NCBI RefSeq assembly: GCF_048544455.1
Contig: NC_133534.1
Location: 90,425,637-90,489,636, forward strand
From: Silene latifolia
Lineage: Eukaryota > Streptophyta > Magnoliopsida > Caryophyllales > Caryophyllaceae
DNA: 64,000 nt
Direction: 5' to 3'
Shown here: positions 10,523-20,667 of the stretch, piece after piece
Numbering within the stretch: the first letter of the stretch is position 1
Layout: each line of letters opens with the position of its first letter
Program-made: the position numbers and the translations under genes
The notes under the pieces: model-generated
Told to the model about the DNA's origin: nothing
Databases searched by the model: none
What the model saw: only the letters and a program-made list of their open reading frames with translations

Positions 10523-11596
10523 GGTGAATGCAAGCTTTTATATCAAATTTTGGCGGAAATGGTTGAAGTTTGAGAGAGAAATTGATAATTTGTATTTCGA
10601 ACAAATGAATGAAACCCTCTGTTTATCGCGTTTTTTACGCAGAAAAGACACACTAAGGAACAGACGCAGTAGGCGCTGCGCCTATTCCAAGAGAAACAGC
10701 TCTTGCTGCGCCTCTTCCTTAGCTTCCCTCCATACGAGTTTTCAAAAATTCGTTATGAGTTCGTTATTTGTGGGCCCATCTTTGGTGCGCCTCTTCCCCG
10801 ATGCCATTTTAACTTTTTGGTCCATTTGACAATAATTCTTCGTTCAGACCCGCATTTCTATGCCAACTGCAGACTATTATACATTATTTATCGCTCCCAA
10901 GACCTTGCTTGTCACAACGAGCAGGTATTCTTTGACAGGTGTTTCGACACGCCTTCATTATATTCCCCCAGCGAGAGTAAGCGGATCGACAATCCCTCTC
11001 CAGACATGGAGATACATTCCTGATAAGGTTTCCCAACACAAGAGTTCATGACATACAATCGTCCTTCTCAAGTCCCTCCGAAGTTTGTTTGAAGACGACC
11101 CAAGCAGATTTCTCCTAACAGTTCCCGCCTGTGTCCTGCTACTCACAATATTTCTTGTTTCCCCGCGGAATGCGATAAAGATGTCGTTCTCCAGAAGTTC
11201 CCAAACCAGTAGAGTTCCTACACTCAAGCCTTAGTTACCCCTTAGTTTGAAATTTTAGGGCCCCACACCCTAGCACAAATCCTTATATATCTTTTAGGTC
11301 TTACCCTTAGCTCCTACGCTTACCCTTAGCTCCTATGCACCTCCAGAAACGTCTCTCAAGAATTCTCAGGTATGATCTCTTCTTATACCTGGTGAGCTTC
11401 CTTATGTAGTCTAATGGACTTTAAACGACCCTCCCCGATAGTCGACAGACTCTAAAATGTTCCCGACGACAGGTCCTTGGTTCAGACCCCTTGAACCGCC
11501 TCGCGTCGCCATAGTCGTCAGGTTGTAATCTTCGATTGACCTGATGGCTATACTTTGACTTTCGCCTTGTCCAAGCCTCAGTCAATGTGGGGGCTC
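10523..11596. other. Upstream of antisense gene 2 and Tat sequence before the LTR
   Basis: No gene is supported. The left part is the 5' flank of antisense gene 2 and holds the second 30-bp dimer. From about 11366 the sequence matches 30135-30366 closely, so it is the common 3' internal end of this Tat family. It ends in a polypurine tract, GTGGGGGCTC, at 11587-11596. Confidence 0.7.
10664..10723. repeat. 30-bp palindromic dimer, copy 2
   Basis: The monomers start at 10664 and 10694, exactly 30 bp apart. This copy is more degenerate (CGCAGTAGGCGCTGCG, then AACAGCTCTTGCTGCG) but keeps the CCTATTCC/CCTCTTCC tail. It begins 142 bp upstream of the ATG of antisense gene 2. Confidence 0.85.
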
Positions 11597-12025
11597 TGTA
11601 GATCCCTCATTTCTGCACCTCCCGCAAACCACCCGGTGATGATTGGGCCGCATGTTTGGTACGCAGAACGATTTGTGACAATTCGTAAGTTTATCGTCAA
11701 GTGATTGCTCAAACACTGATGTCTGCCTCTTAGTTGTCATCTACGCGCCGATGTGGTCGTTTTGAGAGTAATTAGAGTACATTTGGAGTCCGGGCCTAAA
11801 ACCGTCTTCATTTTCTGATAACCGCTAAATCCCGAGTCAGAATGTTCTGGAATGTTCCGGATATTTCTATTCCATATTTTATAAATCTTTCACAATCTTT
11901 TATTCTTTGGTAAAGTATTTCCCGTAATATTCATACAAAATATTAAGGAAAATAAGATTATCCCGTCATTCCATAAACAAAACACGGAAATATTTCTTCC
12001 GCAGGAGGAAACCACTTGGGAACAG

Positions 12026-12085
12026 ACGCAGCAGGTGCTGCGCCTCTTCCAAGAGACGCGATGATCGCCGCGCCTCTTCCCAGTC
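12026..12085. repeat. 30-bp palindromic dimer, copy 3 (LTR 1)
   Basis: The monomers start at 12026 and 12056. The first core is CGCAGCAGGTGCTGCG; the second is degenerate (CGCGATGATCGCCGCG) but still palindromic. Both are followed by CCTCTTCC. Confidence 0.92.
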
Positions 12086-12175
12086 CTTTTCTGCGTATTT
12101 TTCGTATCTTTTTCATATGTTTTCGAGATTCACTTCCAAAGTCTCTCCGAAAACCCTATTCCTTCACGTGATTAG

Positions 12176-12184
12176 TATAAATAG
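12176..12184 (+). promoter_or_regulatory. Probable TATA box of Tat LTR 1
   Basis: TATAAATAG is preceded by CACGTG at about 12165-12170. The same arrangement (CCACGTGATTAG then TATAAATAG) recurs in LTR 2 near 30928-30945. A small inverted repeat of different sequence follows in each copy. Confidence 0.65.
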
Positions 12185-12629
12185 GAGCCTTCGCTCCTCA
12201 TATTTCTTACGCGAGTGTCCGCCCTTCTCTTCTCCCTTTGCATTCTAGACCACGTTCTTACTTTTTGGCGTCTACGTGCTTGAACATTCGACCACGTAAT
12301 CTCGGATCCTTCTGAGTACCAACCTCGTTTGCATGACCGACCAATTTGACCAACTCCACAATCAATCAACTTAATTAATCTTAATCGTTTTCCTCTTACG
12401 AGGGCACTTTCGTTACATTCGAGTCGAGCATCACTAATCATAAACTTAGTTCATCTCGTTTCGTCAAACATGTAAGTCTGAGGTTGTAAATCTCTCTTTT
12501 GTTTATTGTTATTTACTTTTTGTATCATTAATGTAAGGTTTATGTCGAAAATACTTGTTAAAACCGATTTCTAAAACCGTGCTTTAAAACCCTTTTTACG
12601 GATTACCAGAAGATAATCGTCGAGAAAGG

Positions 12630-12689
12630 ACGCAGCAACTGATGCGCCTCTTCGAAGGGACGCAGCATCTGCTGCGCCTCTTCGTGAGG
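12630..12689. repeat. 30-bp palindromic dimer, copy 4 (LTR 1)
   Basis: The monomers start at 12630 and 12660. The cores are CGCAGCAACTGATGCG and CGCAGCATCTGCTGCG, each followed by CCTCTTC. Confidence 0.93.
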
Positions 12690-13236
12690 CTGCTGCAGTT
12701 CCTGCTTCCTTTCTTTTTCCTTCGTCCTCTCTAAATTCGTTTTCTTTTGTTTGTTTTCGTTTATCCTTCAATTCTTTGACGTACAATCACAATAATTTCA
12801 CATGTATATTGTTTAAACATCATTAATACGTTTAATTAGTCATTAAATCCTGACCTAAATCCCTTATAATCCAATATTTGCGGGTTTTCGTCATTAAATT
12901 AAATCCGGGTTGTAGAAATTCGATTTGTTCATATTGAGTTTCTGGAATTCGACCTTTGATATATTTTCATCTGTCTATTCGTCATTAGTTCAACATTAAT
13001 TTTTCGTGTTTAACCTATTTAGTTCACCTATGCCACTAATCAATTATTCATCGATGTAAATAATTCGTTTGTATTCGTCTCATCCATGTTTTATTGCTTT
13101 TATGACTCATTCACATGTATGTAATCCATTAAATCACTTCTATCCAAGTTAATATCATAATTAATCCTTAAAATCATCAATTAATATTAAAGATTTGCAG
13201 TTCCGGCTTCACAGCCAGAACTCACACTTGGAACAG

Positions 13237-13296
13237 ACGCAGCAACTGCTGCGCCTCTTCCAAAGGGCGCAGTCCTGCTGCGCCTGTTCCAGGTTG
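13237..13296. repeat. 30-bp palindromic dimer, copy 5 (LTR 1)
   Basis: The monomers start at 13237 and 13267. The first core is CGCAGCAACTGCTGCG; the second lacks one base (CGCAGTCCTGCTGCG). Confidence 0.92.
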
Positions 13297-13914
13297 ACTT
13301 CTACCTCTGAACTTTCGTTCTGCCTTGACCTAGTTTAATTAGTCTACGTATAATTAACTATTAACCGTATTATCAGCTACTGATTTGTTCGTTGATTTAT
13401 TCCTTTTATTCGTTTTCTCAAATTATCCGTTTTAAAGGTAATCTCGACATAAATCAATTGTACCCGATGTAATTATTGTAATTTTATTTTATTGTATTTA
13501 TGTTGTATCACTTGTATGTTTTCACATTTAATTGAACCTTAATCCCAACTTCGACCCAATTGTTTGTTAAATTAATAGTTCACCGACTTAGTTAATTCTC
13601 ACATGCTAGGATCAATTTATTGGATGTTGCATTGCATGCATATAATCGACAATATATCGAGTATGAATAACTTCCCTAATCATTAGTAGAGGCCGCTATC
13701 GAGGCGGGCGGGATTAGGTGTTCGATCAAAAGAGCTTCCTAATAGATACCCTCACCCCTTACTCCAGATCTCTGTGAACATCCGTGTTCATTGGCATCCA
13801 CGAGAGTCATTCTAGACATAGAATGCTAAGGGTAACGAGTTCTTGGTGTTCATGTCACTACTTTGTGTTGACATGACACGAGGTATTCGAACGGTTACAA
13901 CTAAACATAAAAAT

Positions 13915-13930
13915 TGGTGGCGACTCCACA
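13915..13930 (+). promoter_or_regulatory. Primer-binding-site-like sequence after Tat LTR 1
   Basis: TGGTGGCGACTCCACA lies a few bases after the LTR end and recurs at 32671 after LTR 2. It has the form of a tRNA primer-binding site of Tat/Ogre elements. The priming tRNA is not assigned with confidence. Confidence 0.65.
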
Positions 13931-13949
13931 AATGCAAACGCTTGTTTCC

Positions 13950-14168
13950 CAAGCGTGCCCGTGGCCCCATGTCCACAAGTTCATTACTCCTAGAGTGGAC
14001 CTGAGATATTGCTTTAACCCTGACAAGGGGGTGGACAATTCATATCGCACTTATTCCCTTCGACTAGCCACAACCATCATAACCCAAAATATGCCCATTT
14101 GACCCCATTTACGAAGGTCGTAGTAACATAAATCAAAGTTAATCTGAAACTGTGCCATCTTAGGCGAA
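13950..14168 (-). mobile_element. Left piece of antisense copia CopB
   Basis: Read on the minus strand, this stretch matches the post-pol region of CopA near 40100-40320, including GAATTGTCCACCC and a recognisable ATATCTCA-GGTCCACT block. It was separated from the rest of CopB at 23650 by the Athila insertion. Its expected 3' LTR further left is missing; the sequence passes directly into the Tat primer-site region. Confidence 0.75.
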
Positions 14169-14173
14169 CAGTC
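14169..14173 (+). repeat. Left TSD of the Athila element
   Basis: CAGTC is repeated at 23645-23649. Confidence 0.88.
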
Positions 14174-15535
14174 TGATGCGTGTCTTTTATATAAGGTTTT
14201 TACCTCATTTTTACACGCATTTCTGTGCTTTTTATGTAGCATCTGGCTACAAATACCCCCGAATATTCTACTTTGGTCCGTTTATTGTATTTTACAGGAA
14301 TTTACCGAAGAGGAGCTAAAACGAGCCTTAATTGTCCCATTTGTATGCATTCATGGGAAACTTGGAGCCGGAGCTTAGGAATTTCACACTTAGAGTACGC
14401 ATGAGCTGAGCAAGGGAGAAACGCAAGTCCTGACGCACTTATATAGCTCGATCGAGTGGTTTCATTGCTCGATCGAATGCTTTATCCATCCATGATGCTC
14501 GATCGACTGATTGGAGGAGTCGATCGAGGGAGTTCATACAAGAGTTCTCGATCGAGCGGCCTGTCCCGACTCGATCGAATAACTTGGAGCTCGATCGAGT
14601 AATATCTCTACTCGATCGAGAGGATTTCGCCTCGCTTTTAGTTTATTTCTCCGCCTAATCTTTCGTGGGCTTTGCTAATCAGTCTATGGATTAGGTTTAA
14701 GACATTTTTTACAAGATAAGACCGAGGAGAACACGACGTTACTCCTATCTTCTTTACTACGTAGATTCCTCTGGTTACTTTGTCTTTGTTCTTGGATTTG
14801 GATTCTCTACTTTGTTACCCAATTTCGGTATTATCTATCTAATTAATTCCTTTTCTCTCTTTATTTCATACTTGTTCAATTAATTAGATTTCTCATCATG
14901 CTTAATTCAGATTGTTTAGTTATTGCCTTTGTTAATTTAGTAATTATGAGTAGCTAATTCCCTATGCTAAGACTATAGGGGATCCATGATTTGAAGGGAG
15001 AGTAATCGAATTACTGGGTTAATGCTAGTATCGTTCATGTTGTTAAAATGCTACATATAATTGTAATTGCCTAATTGAGTCGACGCAATTAGACCCTTAT
15101 TCTCGGTGGACCTTGACCTGGACCGAAAGGTTGGAAGAGGGAGACCGAAGTGGCTTAACAATAGAGTATCGCAGCGAGGGCGAAAGTTAAACTGCTTACG
15201 CTTTAGGGTGAACTAGGGACCGAAAGGCGACGTTCGCTACCCCTTAGACTGTACTACATTGTCCTAGGACCTAGATTACTCGACCCGATAATTATGGTGA
15301 ACCGCTTGTCTTAGCTATTCTCTCTTATCTGTTAAACTCCTACCCTTACTCCTCTTCCCTTTTACTCTGTTAGTTTAGAAATCACAATTATTAAACCCCC
15401 ATTTTGGTTACCTTGACGAACTTAGTTTAGCAGAAAAGTTCCTACCTCTCTGTGGATTCGACCCGACTTCCCTAGCTATATTAGTTAGTTGGAACCAGTT
15501 GGTTTATTTTTGACAGGTACGCGACAGACGTGTCA
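14174..15535 (+). repeat. Athila 5' LTR
   Basis: It is 1362 bp, TG...CA. It contains a TTATATAG stretch near 14438-14445 directly before an eight-site CGATCG cassette. More than 20 small differences, many of them single-base indels, separate it from the 3' LTR. Confidence 0.94.
14449..14618. repeat. Eight-site CGATCG cassette, 5' LTR
   Basis: CGATCG begins at 14449, 14470, 14500, 14521, 14549, 14572, 14592 and 14613. The steps are 21, 30, 21, 28, 23, 20 and 21 bp. Most sites extend to CTCGATCGA. Confidence 0.95.
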
Positions 15536-15540
15536 AATTT

Positions 15541-15558
15541 TGGCGCCGTTGCCGGGGA
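15541..15558 (+). promoter_or_regulatory. Athila primer-binding site
   Basis: TGGCGCCGTTGCCGGGGA starts five bases after the LTR end. This is the typical plant Athila primer site, which I know as complementary to tRNA-Asp. Confidence 0.85.
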
Positions 15559-15681
15559 GGTGGCGCAATCTTTGTTGCTTTAATTAAGTTTGTCTTTCGT
15601 CTCAAGGGATTCATTCCTTGAGACTGATCTCATTTTCGCGAAGCTTGGTTAGTTTTGCAGGATAACAGTCTATTTGTCAAG

Positions 15682-16434
15682 ATGCCTACGATTACAGAGC
15701 ATACAGAGCCATGTGGTAGATGCGGCGAGGAAGGGCATGACCTTTATGAGTGCACGGCAGGTGTAGAGCGTGCCATTGCATACAAGAAGTTCAAGCAGGG
15801 AGTTCCCTTCTCCCAGTTGTATGAGGAGATAAAGAGCGTTTCGACCCCTTCTACGCCAATATCACAGCCGGGTTCTCCTTCTTCAAGAGAAGCAATTGCC
15901 GAACTGAAATCCATCATGTTACAATCGGATTCTGTTATATCGGAGTTAAGAGAGCAAGTCGCGCAGCTAACACTCGCGGCAGATCAAGCCAAGACTTCTC
16001 CAAATTGTGATCCCGTCAGTGGGATGAATTTCCGCAGTGACCTTCTTCACGAAGGTAACGAGGTGTTGACAGCTGATGAAGAAGACGACTTAGATGAGTT
16101 CCTGCAGGAAATGCTTGCTGCGTGTGAAGTCACCACTCGATCGAGCAACTCAACCACTCGATCGAGCAGTTCTAATTACCCAGTCACTCGATCGAGTGAC
16201 ATTGACAGTCGATCGAGAAGTAAAGAGACCCAGGTTGGTCGATCGAGTAAAGAGGCTGAAGGAAGCACTCGATCGAGTGCCAGAATAGGTCGATCGAGTG
16301 AAGCTGAGGAAGAAACTGGTCGATCGACCAGTGAAGACGTTCGATCCAGTGCTGTAAGTGGCGTGAATCCCAATTTGTTAATTAATACCGCCACCGTGTC
16401 ATCTCCCCCGCTTTGTGGAGACGTCACGAATTGA
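15682..16434 (+). CDS. Shortened Athila gag with zinc knuckle near its N-terminus
   Basis: The frame opens at the ATG at 15682 and runs to TGA at 16432-16434, about 250 residues. A CCHC zinc knuckle (CGRCGEEGHDLYEC, spacing C2C4H4C) starts about 11 residues in. Only about 150 bp separate the primer-binding site from the knuckle, so the capsid part of a normal gag, which should precede the knuckle, is absent. After a linker comes an acidic stretch (DEEDDLDEFLQEML), then a Ser/Arg/Thr-rich tail written by an eight-site CGATCG cassette and read as repeated RSS. The usual Athila motif PFPSRLKDARIEQQ appears just downstream (about 16480-16520) in another frame, so the original gag end has been shifted. 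It cannot form a normal capsid. Confidence 0.72.
   Translation: MPTITEHTEPCGRCGEEGHDLYECTAGVERAIAYKKFKQGVPFSQLYEEIKSVSTPSTPISQPGSPSSREAIAELKSIMLQSDSVISELREQVAQLTLAADQAKTSPNCDPVSGMNFRSDLLHEGNEVLTADEEDDLDEFLQEMLAACEVTTRSSNSTTRSSSSNYPVTRSSDIDSRSRSKETQVGRSSKEAEGSTRSSARIGRSSEAEEETGRSTSEDVRSSAVSGVNPNLLINTATVSSPPLCGDVTN
16138..16326. repeat. Eight-site CGATCG cassette inside the gag frame
   Basis: Sites start at 16138, 16159, 16189, 16210, 16240, 16270, 16291 and 16321, with steps of 21, 30, 21, 30, 30, 21 and 30 bp. A ninth, degenerate CGATCC follows at 16342, 21 bp on. All steps are multiples of three, so each site is read in the same phase. Confidence 0.95.
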
Positions 16435-16972
16435 CAAGGGTAAAGGAAAGGTCGCAGGACCACTCATAGCTACCAGGGTACCTTTTCCGAGTCGTCTGAA
16501 GGATGCAAGGATCGAGCAACAAAGACGGTAAGTTCGTGGACATCGTGAAGAACCTCCGGTAACTGTTCCCTTCTCCGAACTTGTCACTCAAGTGCCCACT
16601 TACGCTAAGTTTATGAAAGATATCGTGACGCGTAAGAGGAACTTGAGTGAATTTGAGACGATTTCATTTATGGAAGAGTCTAGTAACCTACTGTTAAATA
16701 AGGCCCCTCCAAAAATGAAAGACCCGGGCAGCTTTTCTATTACCTGTGTCATAGGTGATTTGATTATTGATAAGGCCCTTTGCGACTTAGGTGCCAGTGT
16801 TAGTGTCATGCCCCTTCCCGTCCGCAAGAAATTGGAACCGAGTCACTTCAAAGTGACTAACATTACCCTACGGATGGCCTGATAGATCTCGTTAGGAGAC
16901 CTTTAGGTGTCTTGGAGGATGTGCCTGTGAAAATAGGCAAGCTTTACATCCCAAAGAGATTTCATTGTTTTG
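16435..16972 (+). pseudogene. Athila aspartic protease region, broken
   Basis: The retroviral-type protease would cut the polyprotein. The active-site segment is LCDLGASVSVMPL (about 16776-16815). Upstream are the conserved block VPTYAKFMKDIVTRKR (about 16590-16640) and SITCVIGDLIIDKALCDLG. A TGA at 16880-16882 ends the frame. Further frame changes are needed to reach VLEDVPVKIGKLYIPK (about 16905-16955) and then DIAEDTGPSIILGR. The Asp-Leu-Gly form of the active site is usual for Athila proteases, as I know them, and is not a defect. The copy is inactive because of the frame breaks. Confidence 0.85.
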
Positions 16973-18520
16973 GACATAGCCGAGGACACCGGACCCAGCA
17001 TTATTTTAGGAAGACTGTTCCTTTGTACAGTGGGGCCGTTATTGATGTCGACAAGGGCGTCGACTCTTGCAGTAGGGGATGACGCTATCACCTTTAGTCT
17101 GCCCAATACTTTAGCCCACCCAATGATAGAGGACACTTGTTATTCGGTCGATATCATTGATGAGTCTATTTATGACTTCTGGTCGGGTTCCTTTATGAAG
17201 GACCCACTGGAAGCTCTCATGCTTTTTGATGAGTATGCAGATAGCCCAGAGGACGATGACGCTGCATTGGATTTGCTTGTCGATGATTTAGATGAGCATG
17301 AGGGAGAGCAAGTGGAACAAATGATCAGCACTCTTTGCTCCATTGAGGTAAAGGTACCGGAACGTAAGCCTCTTCCTTCTCATCTTAAATATGCTTTTCT
17401 AGATGACACAGAGCAGTATCCTGTCATCGTTAGTGCCAAGCTTAGTGATGAACAGCTGACTTCTTTGTTAGCTGTACTTAAGAAAAACAGGAAAGCGATG
17501 GGCTATTCACTGGATGATATCACGGGGATTAGTCCCGATATTTGTATGCACAGGATAGAGCTGGAGGAGGATCACAAACCTTGCAGGCAGGGTCAACGCC
17601 GGCTGAACCAGAAGATGGAGGATGTTGTGACGGCGGAGGTAATGAAGCTGCTGGATGCAGGTATTATCTATTCGGTAGGTAATTCTAGATGGGTAAGCCC
17701 CGTACAGGTAGTCCCAAAGAAAGGAGGGACAACTGTAGTTAAGAATGAGAAAAATGAATTGATACCTACTCGAATAGTAACTGGTTGGCGGATGTGCATA
17801 GATTACGAGAAATTGAATGCCGCCACCAAGAAAGATCACTTTCCCCTTCCTTTTATTGATCAAATGGTAGAAAGGTTAGCTTCCCACAAATTTTTCTGCT
17901 ATTTAGACGGGTATTCAGGGTTCTTTCAGATCCCTATCCACCCGGACGATCAGGCCAAGACTACATTTACCGTCCCAAGGGCGTTTTTGCGTGCCGCGAG
18001 AATGCCTTTTGGTTTGTGCAACGCCCCCCGCCACCTTCCAAAGGTGTATGATGGGGATATTTTCAGAGTATATTGAGTCTATCATGGAAGTTTTTATGGA
18101 TGACTTCAGTGTTTATGGAAGTGATTTTTCCGATTGTCCTGTCTAACCTTGAGAAAGTGTTGCGTATTTGTATTGAGGTTAACCTTGTGCTGAATTGGGA
18201 AAAGTGCCACTTTATGGTCAACGAGGGAGTTGTCTTGGGACACTTGGTTTCTGATAGGGGAATAGAAGTTGACAAAGCAAAGGTGGAAGTGATTCAGCAA
18301 TTACCACCTCCTGTTAATGTTAAGGGGGTGAGGAGCTTCCTTGGTCACGCTGGCTTTTATCGCCGGTTTATCAAGGATTTCTCCAAAATTGCTAAACCAC
18401 TTACACAAATTTGTTGCTTAAAGATGCCCCTTTTATGTTTATCGATGCTTGTCTTTCTCGCTTTTAACAGGTTAAAGCAGGCCTTAGTCTCCGCGCCGAT
18501 CATACTGACCTCCCAACCGG
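16973..18520 (+). pseudogene. Athila reverse transcriptase, broken
   Basis: An open stretch to 18076 covers the connector and most of the RT. Visible: LKYAFLDDTEQYPVI (about 17380-17430), WVSPVQVVPKKGG (about 17690-17730), MCIDYEKLNAATKKDHFPLP (about 17793-17850), FFCYLDGYSGFFQIPIHP (about 17890-17945) and RMPFGLCNAP (about 18000-18030). The catalytic box FMDDFSVYG (about 18092-18118) is read only after a frame change near 18030, and another near 18145 leads into LEKVLRICIEVNLVLNWEKCHF. GIEVDKAKVEVI and RSFLGHAGFYRRFIKDFS follow to about 18395. At least three frame breaks make it nonfunctional. Confidence 0.9.
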
Positions 18521-18524
18521 GACT

Positions 18525-18887
18525 TTGTTCGAGATCATGTGCGACGCGAGTGACTATGCACTAGGAGCGGTGCTTGGCCAGAGGAAAGACAAAGCCTTGA
18601 ATGCTATTTACTATGCGAGCCGAACTCTGGATGAGGCTCAAGTGAAGTACACTACCACTGAGAAGGAGCTGTTAGCTGTAGTTTATGCCTTAGAGAAGTT
18701 TCGTACTTATCTAGTTGGGTCAGAAGTCACTGTTTTTACTGACCATGCAGCTACGAGGCATCTCCTTGCTAAGAAGGAGGCCAAACCGCGGCCATCGAGA
18801 TGGATACTCCTTCTTCGGGAGTTTGATTTGCAGATCAAAGACAAAAAAGGGGCCGAGAACGTTGTAGCGATCACTTGTCGCGGCTGA
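18525..18887 (+). pseudogene. Athila RNase H domain
   Basis: The domain degrades RNA in RNA-DNA hybrids. It opens with [18 protein letters not shown] and continues with [38 protein letters not shown] and [20 protein letters not shown]. These hold the acidic residues expected: Asp in CDAS, Glu in TTEKELLA and Asp in FTDHAA. The frame ends at TGA 18885-18887 (ITCRG), where Athila elements usually read a DHLSRL-type motif, so the end is damaged. It is in a different frame from the RT before it. Confidence 0.88.
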
Positions 18888-18889
18888 TG

Positions 18890-20277
18890 CGACAAGAAGG
18901 GGAAGATTCTCTCCTTATTGATGATTCTTTCCCGACGATACTTTAATTCTTTGCTATATCGTCTATTGTTGACCAGGAACCCTGGTATGCAGATATAGCT
19001 AACTTCGTTGTCAGTGGCAAGCTGCCGCCTGATCTTTCTTCTCATCAGAAGAAGCGTTTCCTCTATAACGCTAAACAGTACTTCTGGGATGATCCTTACT
19101 GTTTAAGGAATGTGCGACGGTCTCTACAGACGGTGTATTCCGCAGTGGGAGACCAAAATAGTCCTGGAAGGTTGTCACTCCTCTTCATATGGTGGTCACC
19201 ACGGTCCATCGCGCACCGTGGCTAAGGTACTTCATCTGTTTTTTCTTGGCCTTCTTTGTTTTTGCCGACGCCAAGTCTTTTGTTTCACTTGTGATGCATG
19301 CCGGTCGGTCGGGGAACATTTCGAAGAGACATGAGATGCCACAAAACGGCATCCTAGAGGTTGAGGTTTTCGATGTCTGGGGCATCGATTTCCAAGGACC
19401 GTTCCCATCCAGTAAAGGTAACAGGTACATTTTAGTAGCTGTAGACTATGTGTCAAAGTGGGTTGAGGCAATTGCTTCACCCCATTGTGACGGTAAGACC
19501 GTGATAAAAATGTTCAAAAAGATCATATTCCCCCGTTTTGGTGTCCCTAGGGTCGTCATTAGTGATGGGGGGATGCATTTTAAGGAAAAGAAACTCACTT
19601 CCATACTGTCTAGAGTTGGTGTCCAACACCGGCGTGGTTTGGGGTATCATCCCCAAACTAGTGGTCAGGTAGAGGTCTCTAATCGCGAGCTGAAAGAGAT
19701 CTTGTCCAAAGTAGTTTCTAAATCACGGAAAGACTGGAGTCTTAAGCTAGATGACACACTGTGGGCCTATAGAATCGCTTTAAGACACCAATTGGTGCAT
19801 CACCTTATAGGTTAGTTTATGGGAAATCGTGTCACTTACCCGTTGAGCTGGAATGTAAGGCCTGGTGGGCAATTCGTGAGCTTAATTATGATCCTAAACG
19901 TGTGGTCGAATCGTCTTTTGCAGCTTGATGAGTTAGAGGAGTTTAGGCTCAATGCTTATGATAGCTCACGCATTTACAAGGAGAAGACGAAGAGATGGCA
20001 TGACAAGAGGATCATACCTCGGGAGTTCCATGTGGGGCAAAAGGTGTTGCTGTTCAATGCCCGGTTGAGACTATTTCCTGGCAAGCTGAAGTCCAGATGG
20101 ACTGGTCCATATACGGTGACAGCCGTCACTAAGTTTGGATCCGTAGAACTTGAAGACTCCGAGGGCCATAGATTCAAGGTAAATGGCCAATACGTGAAGC
20201 ATTACTATGAGGCGAGTGAAGCGGACAACCCCGTTGAAGTCTTGCACTTCGACGAGCTCGACGCACCAAGAACTTGA
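18890..20277 (+). pseudogene. Athila integrase with C-terminal region, broken
   Basis: A badly broken zinc-binding N-terminus (WYADIANFVVSGKLP, then KKRFLYNAKQYFWDDPY, about 18975-19110) is followed by the core in the frame 19189-19815. The catalytic triad is visible: Asp in WGIDFQGPF (about 19377), Asp in VISDGGMHF (about 19560) and Glu in [13 protein letters not shown] (about 19672). After a break at about 19790-19819 the C-terminal part reads [40 protein letters not shown] and LFPGKLKSRWTGPYTV, and stops at 20275-20277. No env-like frame follows. Confidence 0.9.
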
Positions 20278-20486
20278 TACCGTAAAGGTCGTGCGGGACC
20301 TATTAAACCAGCGCTCTCCGGGAGGCATTTGAGCGGCCGGATGATTTTATTTGTGCTTTTGTTGAACTTTTTGTTTTTTCAGTTTATTTGCTCTTCTTTC
20401 ACCTTAAGTTAACATTTGGACGCTGCTTTGGAACAATTTTTGTGTTTTTCCTTGCTTTTATGCGTTTCTGGCAGATTAAAAGTACT

Positions 20487-20667
20487 CGATCGAAGGACTA
20501 TGTGCTCGATCGAGCACTTTCTGGCGCGGCTGCCACTCGATCGAGGGGTGACGTCCTCGATCGACCAGATCTTACTCGTGCCCGCTCTCGATCGAGTGGG
20601 TTGGTAGTCGATCGAGCTCTTCTAAGGCTTGGGCTCACTCGATCGAGCTGTTCCAGGAGGACGATCG
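20487..20667. repeat. Eight-site CGATCG cassette after pol
   Basis: Sites start at 20487, 20507, 20538, 20558, 20589, 20609, 20640 and 20662. The steps are 20, 31, 20, 31, 20, 31 and 22 bp, an almost perfect 51-bp period with two sites per period. Confidence 0.95.

Larger units (their letters stand above)
11597..13907 (+). mobile_element. Tat-type LTR, copy 1
   Basis: The LTR starts TGTAGATCCC right after a polypurine tract and ends CTAAACA, with TTGGTGGCGACTCC following. It is 2311 bp and matches 30367-32664 over its whole length. It contains a likely TATA box and three 30-bp dimers. Both a polypurine tract on its left and a primer-binding-site-like sequence on its right are present, which is not expected of a plain 3' LTR. 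Confidence 0.85.

Noticed and set aside
12160..12200. Hairpin after the Tat TATA box as an RNA element
   Set aside because: Both LTRs have a short inverted repeat there, but it lies upstream of the expected transcription start and the two pair in different registers. The evidence is too weak.
14449..14618. CGATCG clusters as a CRISPR array
   Set aside because: The repeated unit is only 6-10 bp, spacers are 11-24 bp of two alternating lengths, and the context is a plant LTR. There are no cas genes.
16176..16463. Minus-strand frame rich in LDRP across the gag cassette
   Set aside because: CGATCG is palindromic, so both strands give open repetitive frames. The zinc knuckle and acidic segment are only on the plus strand.
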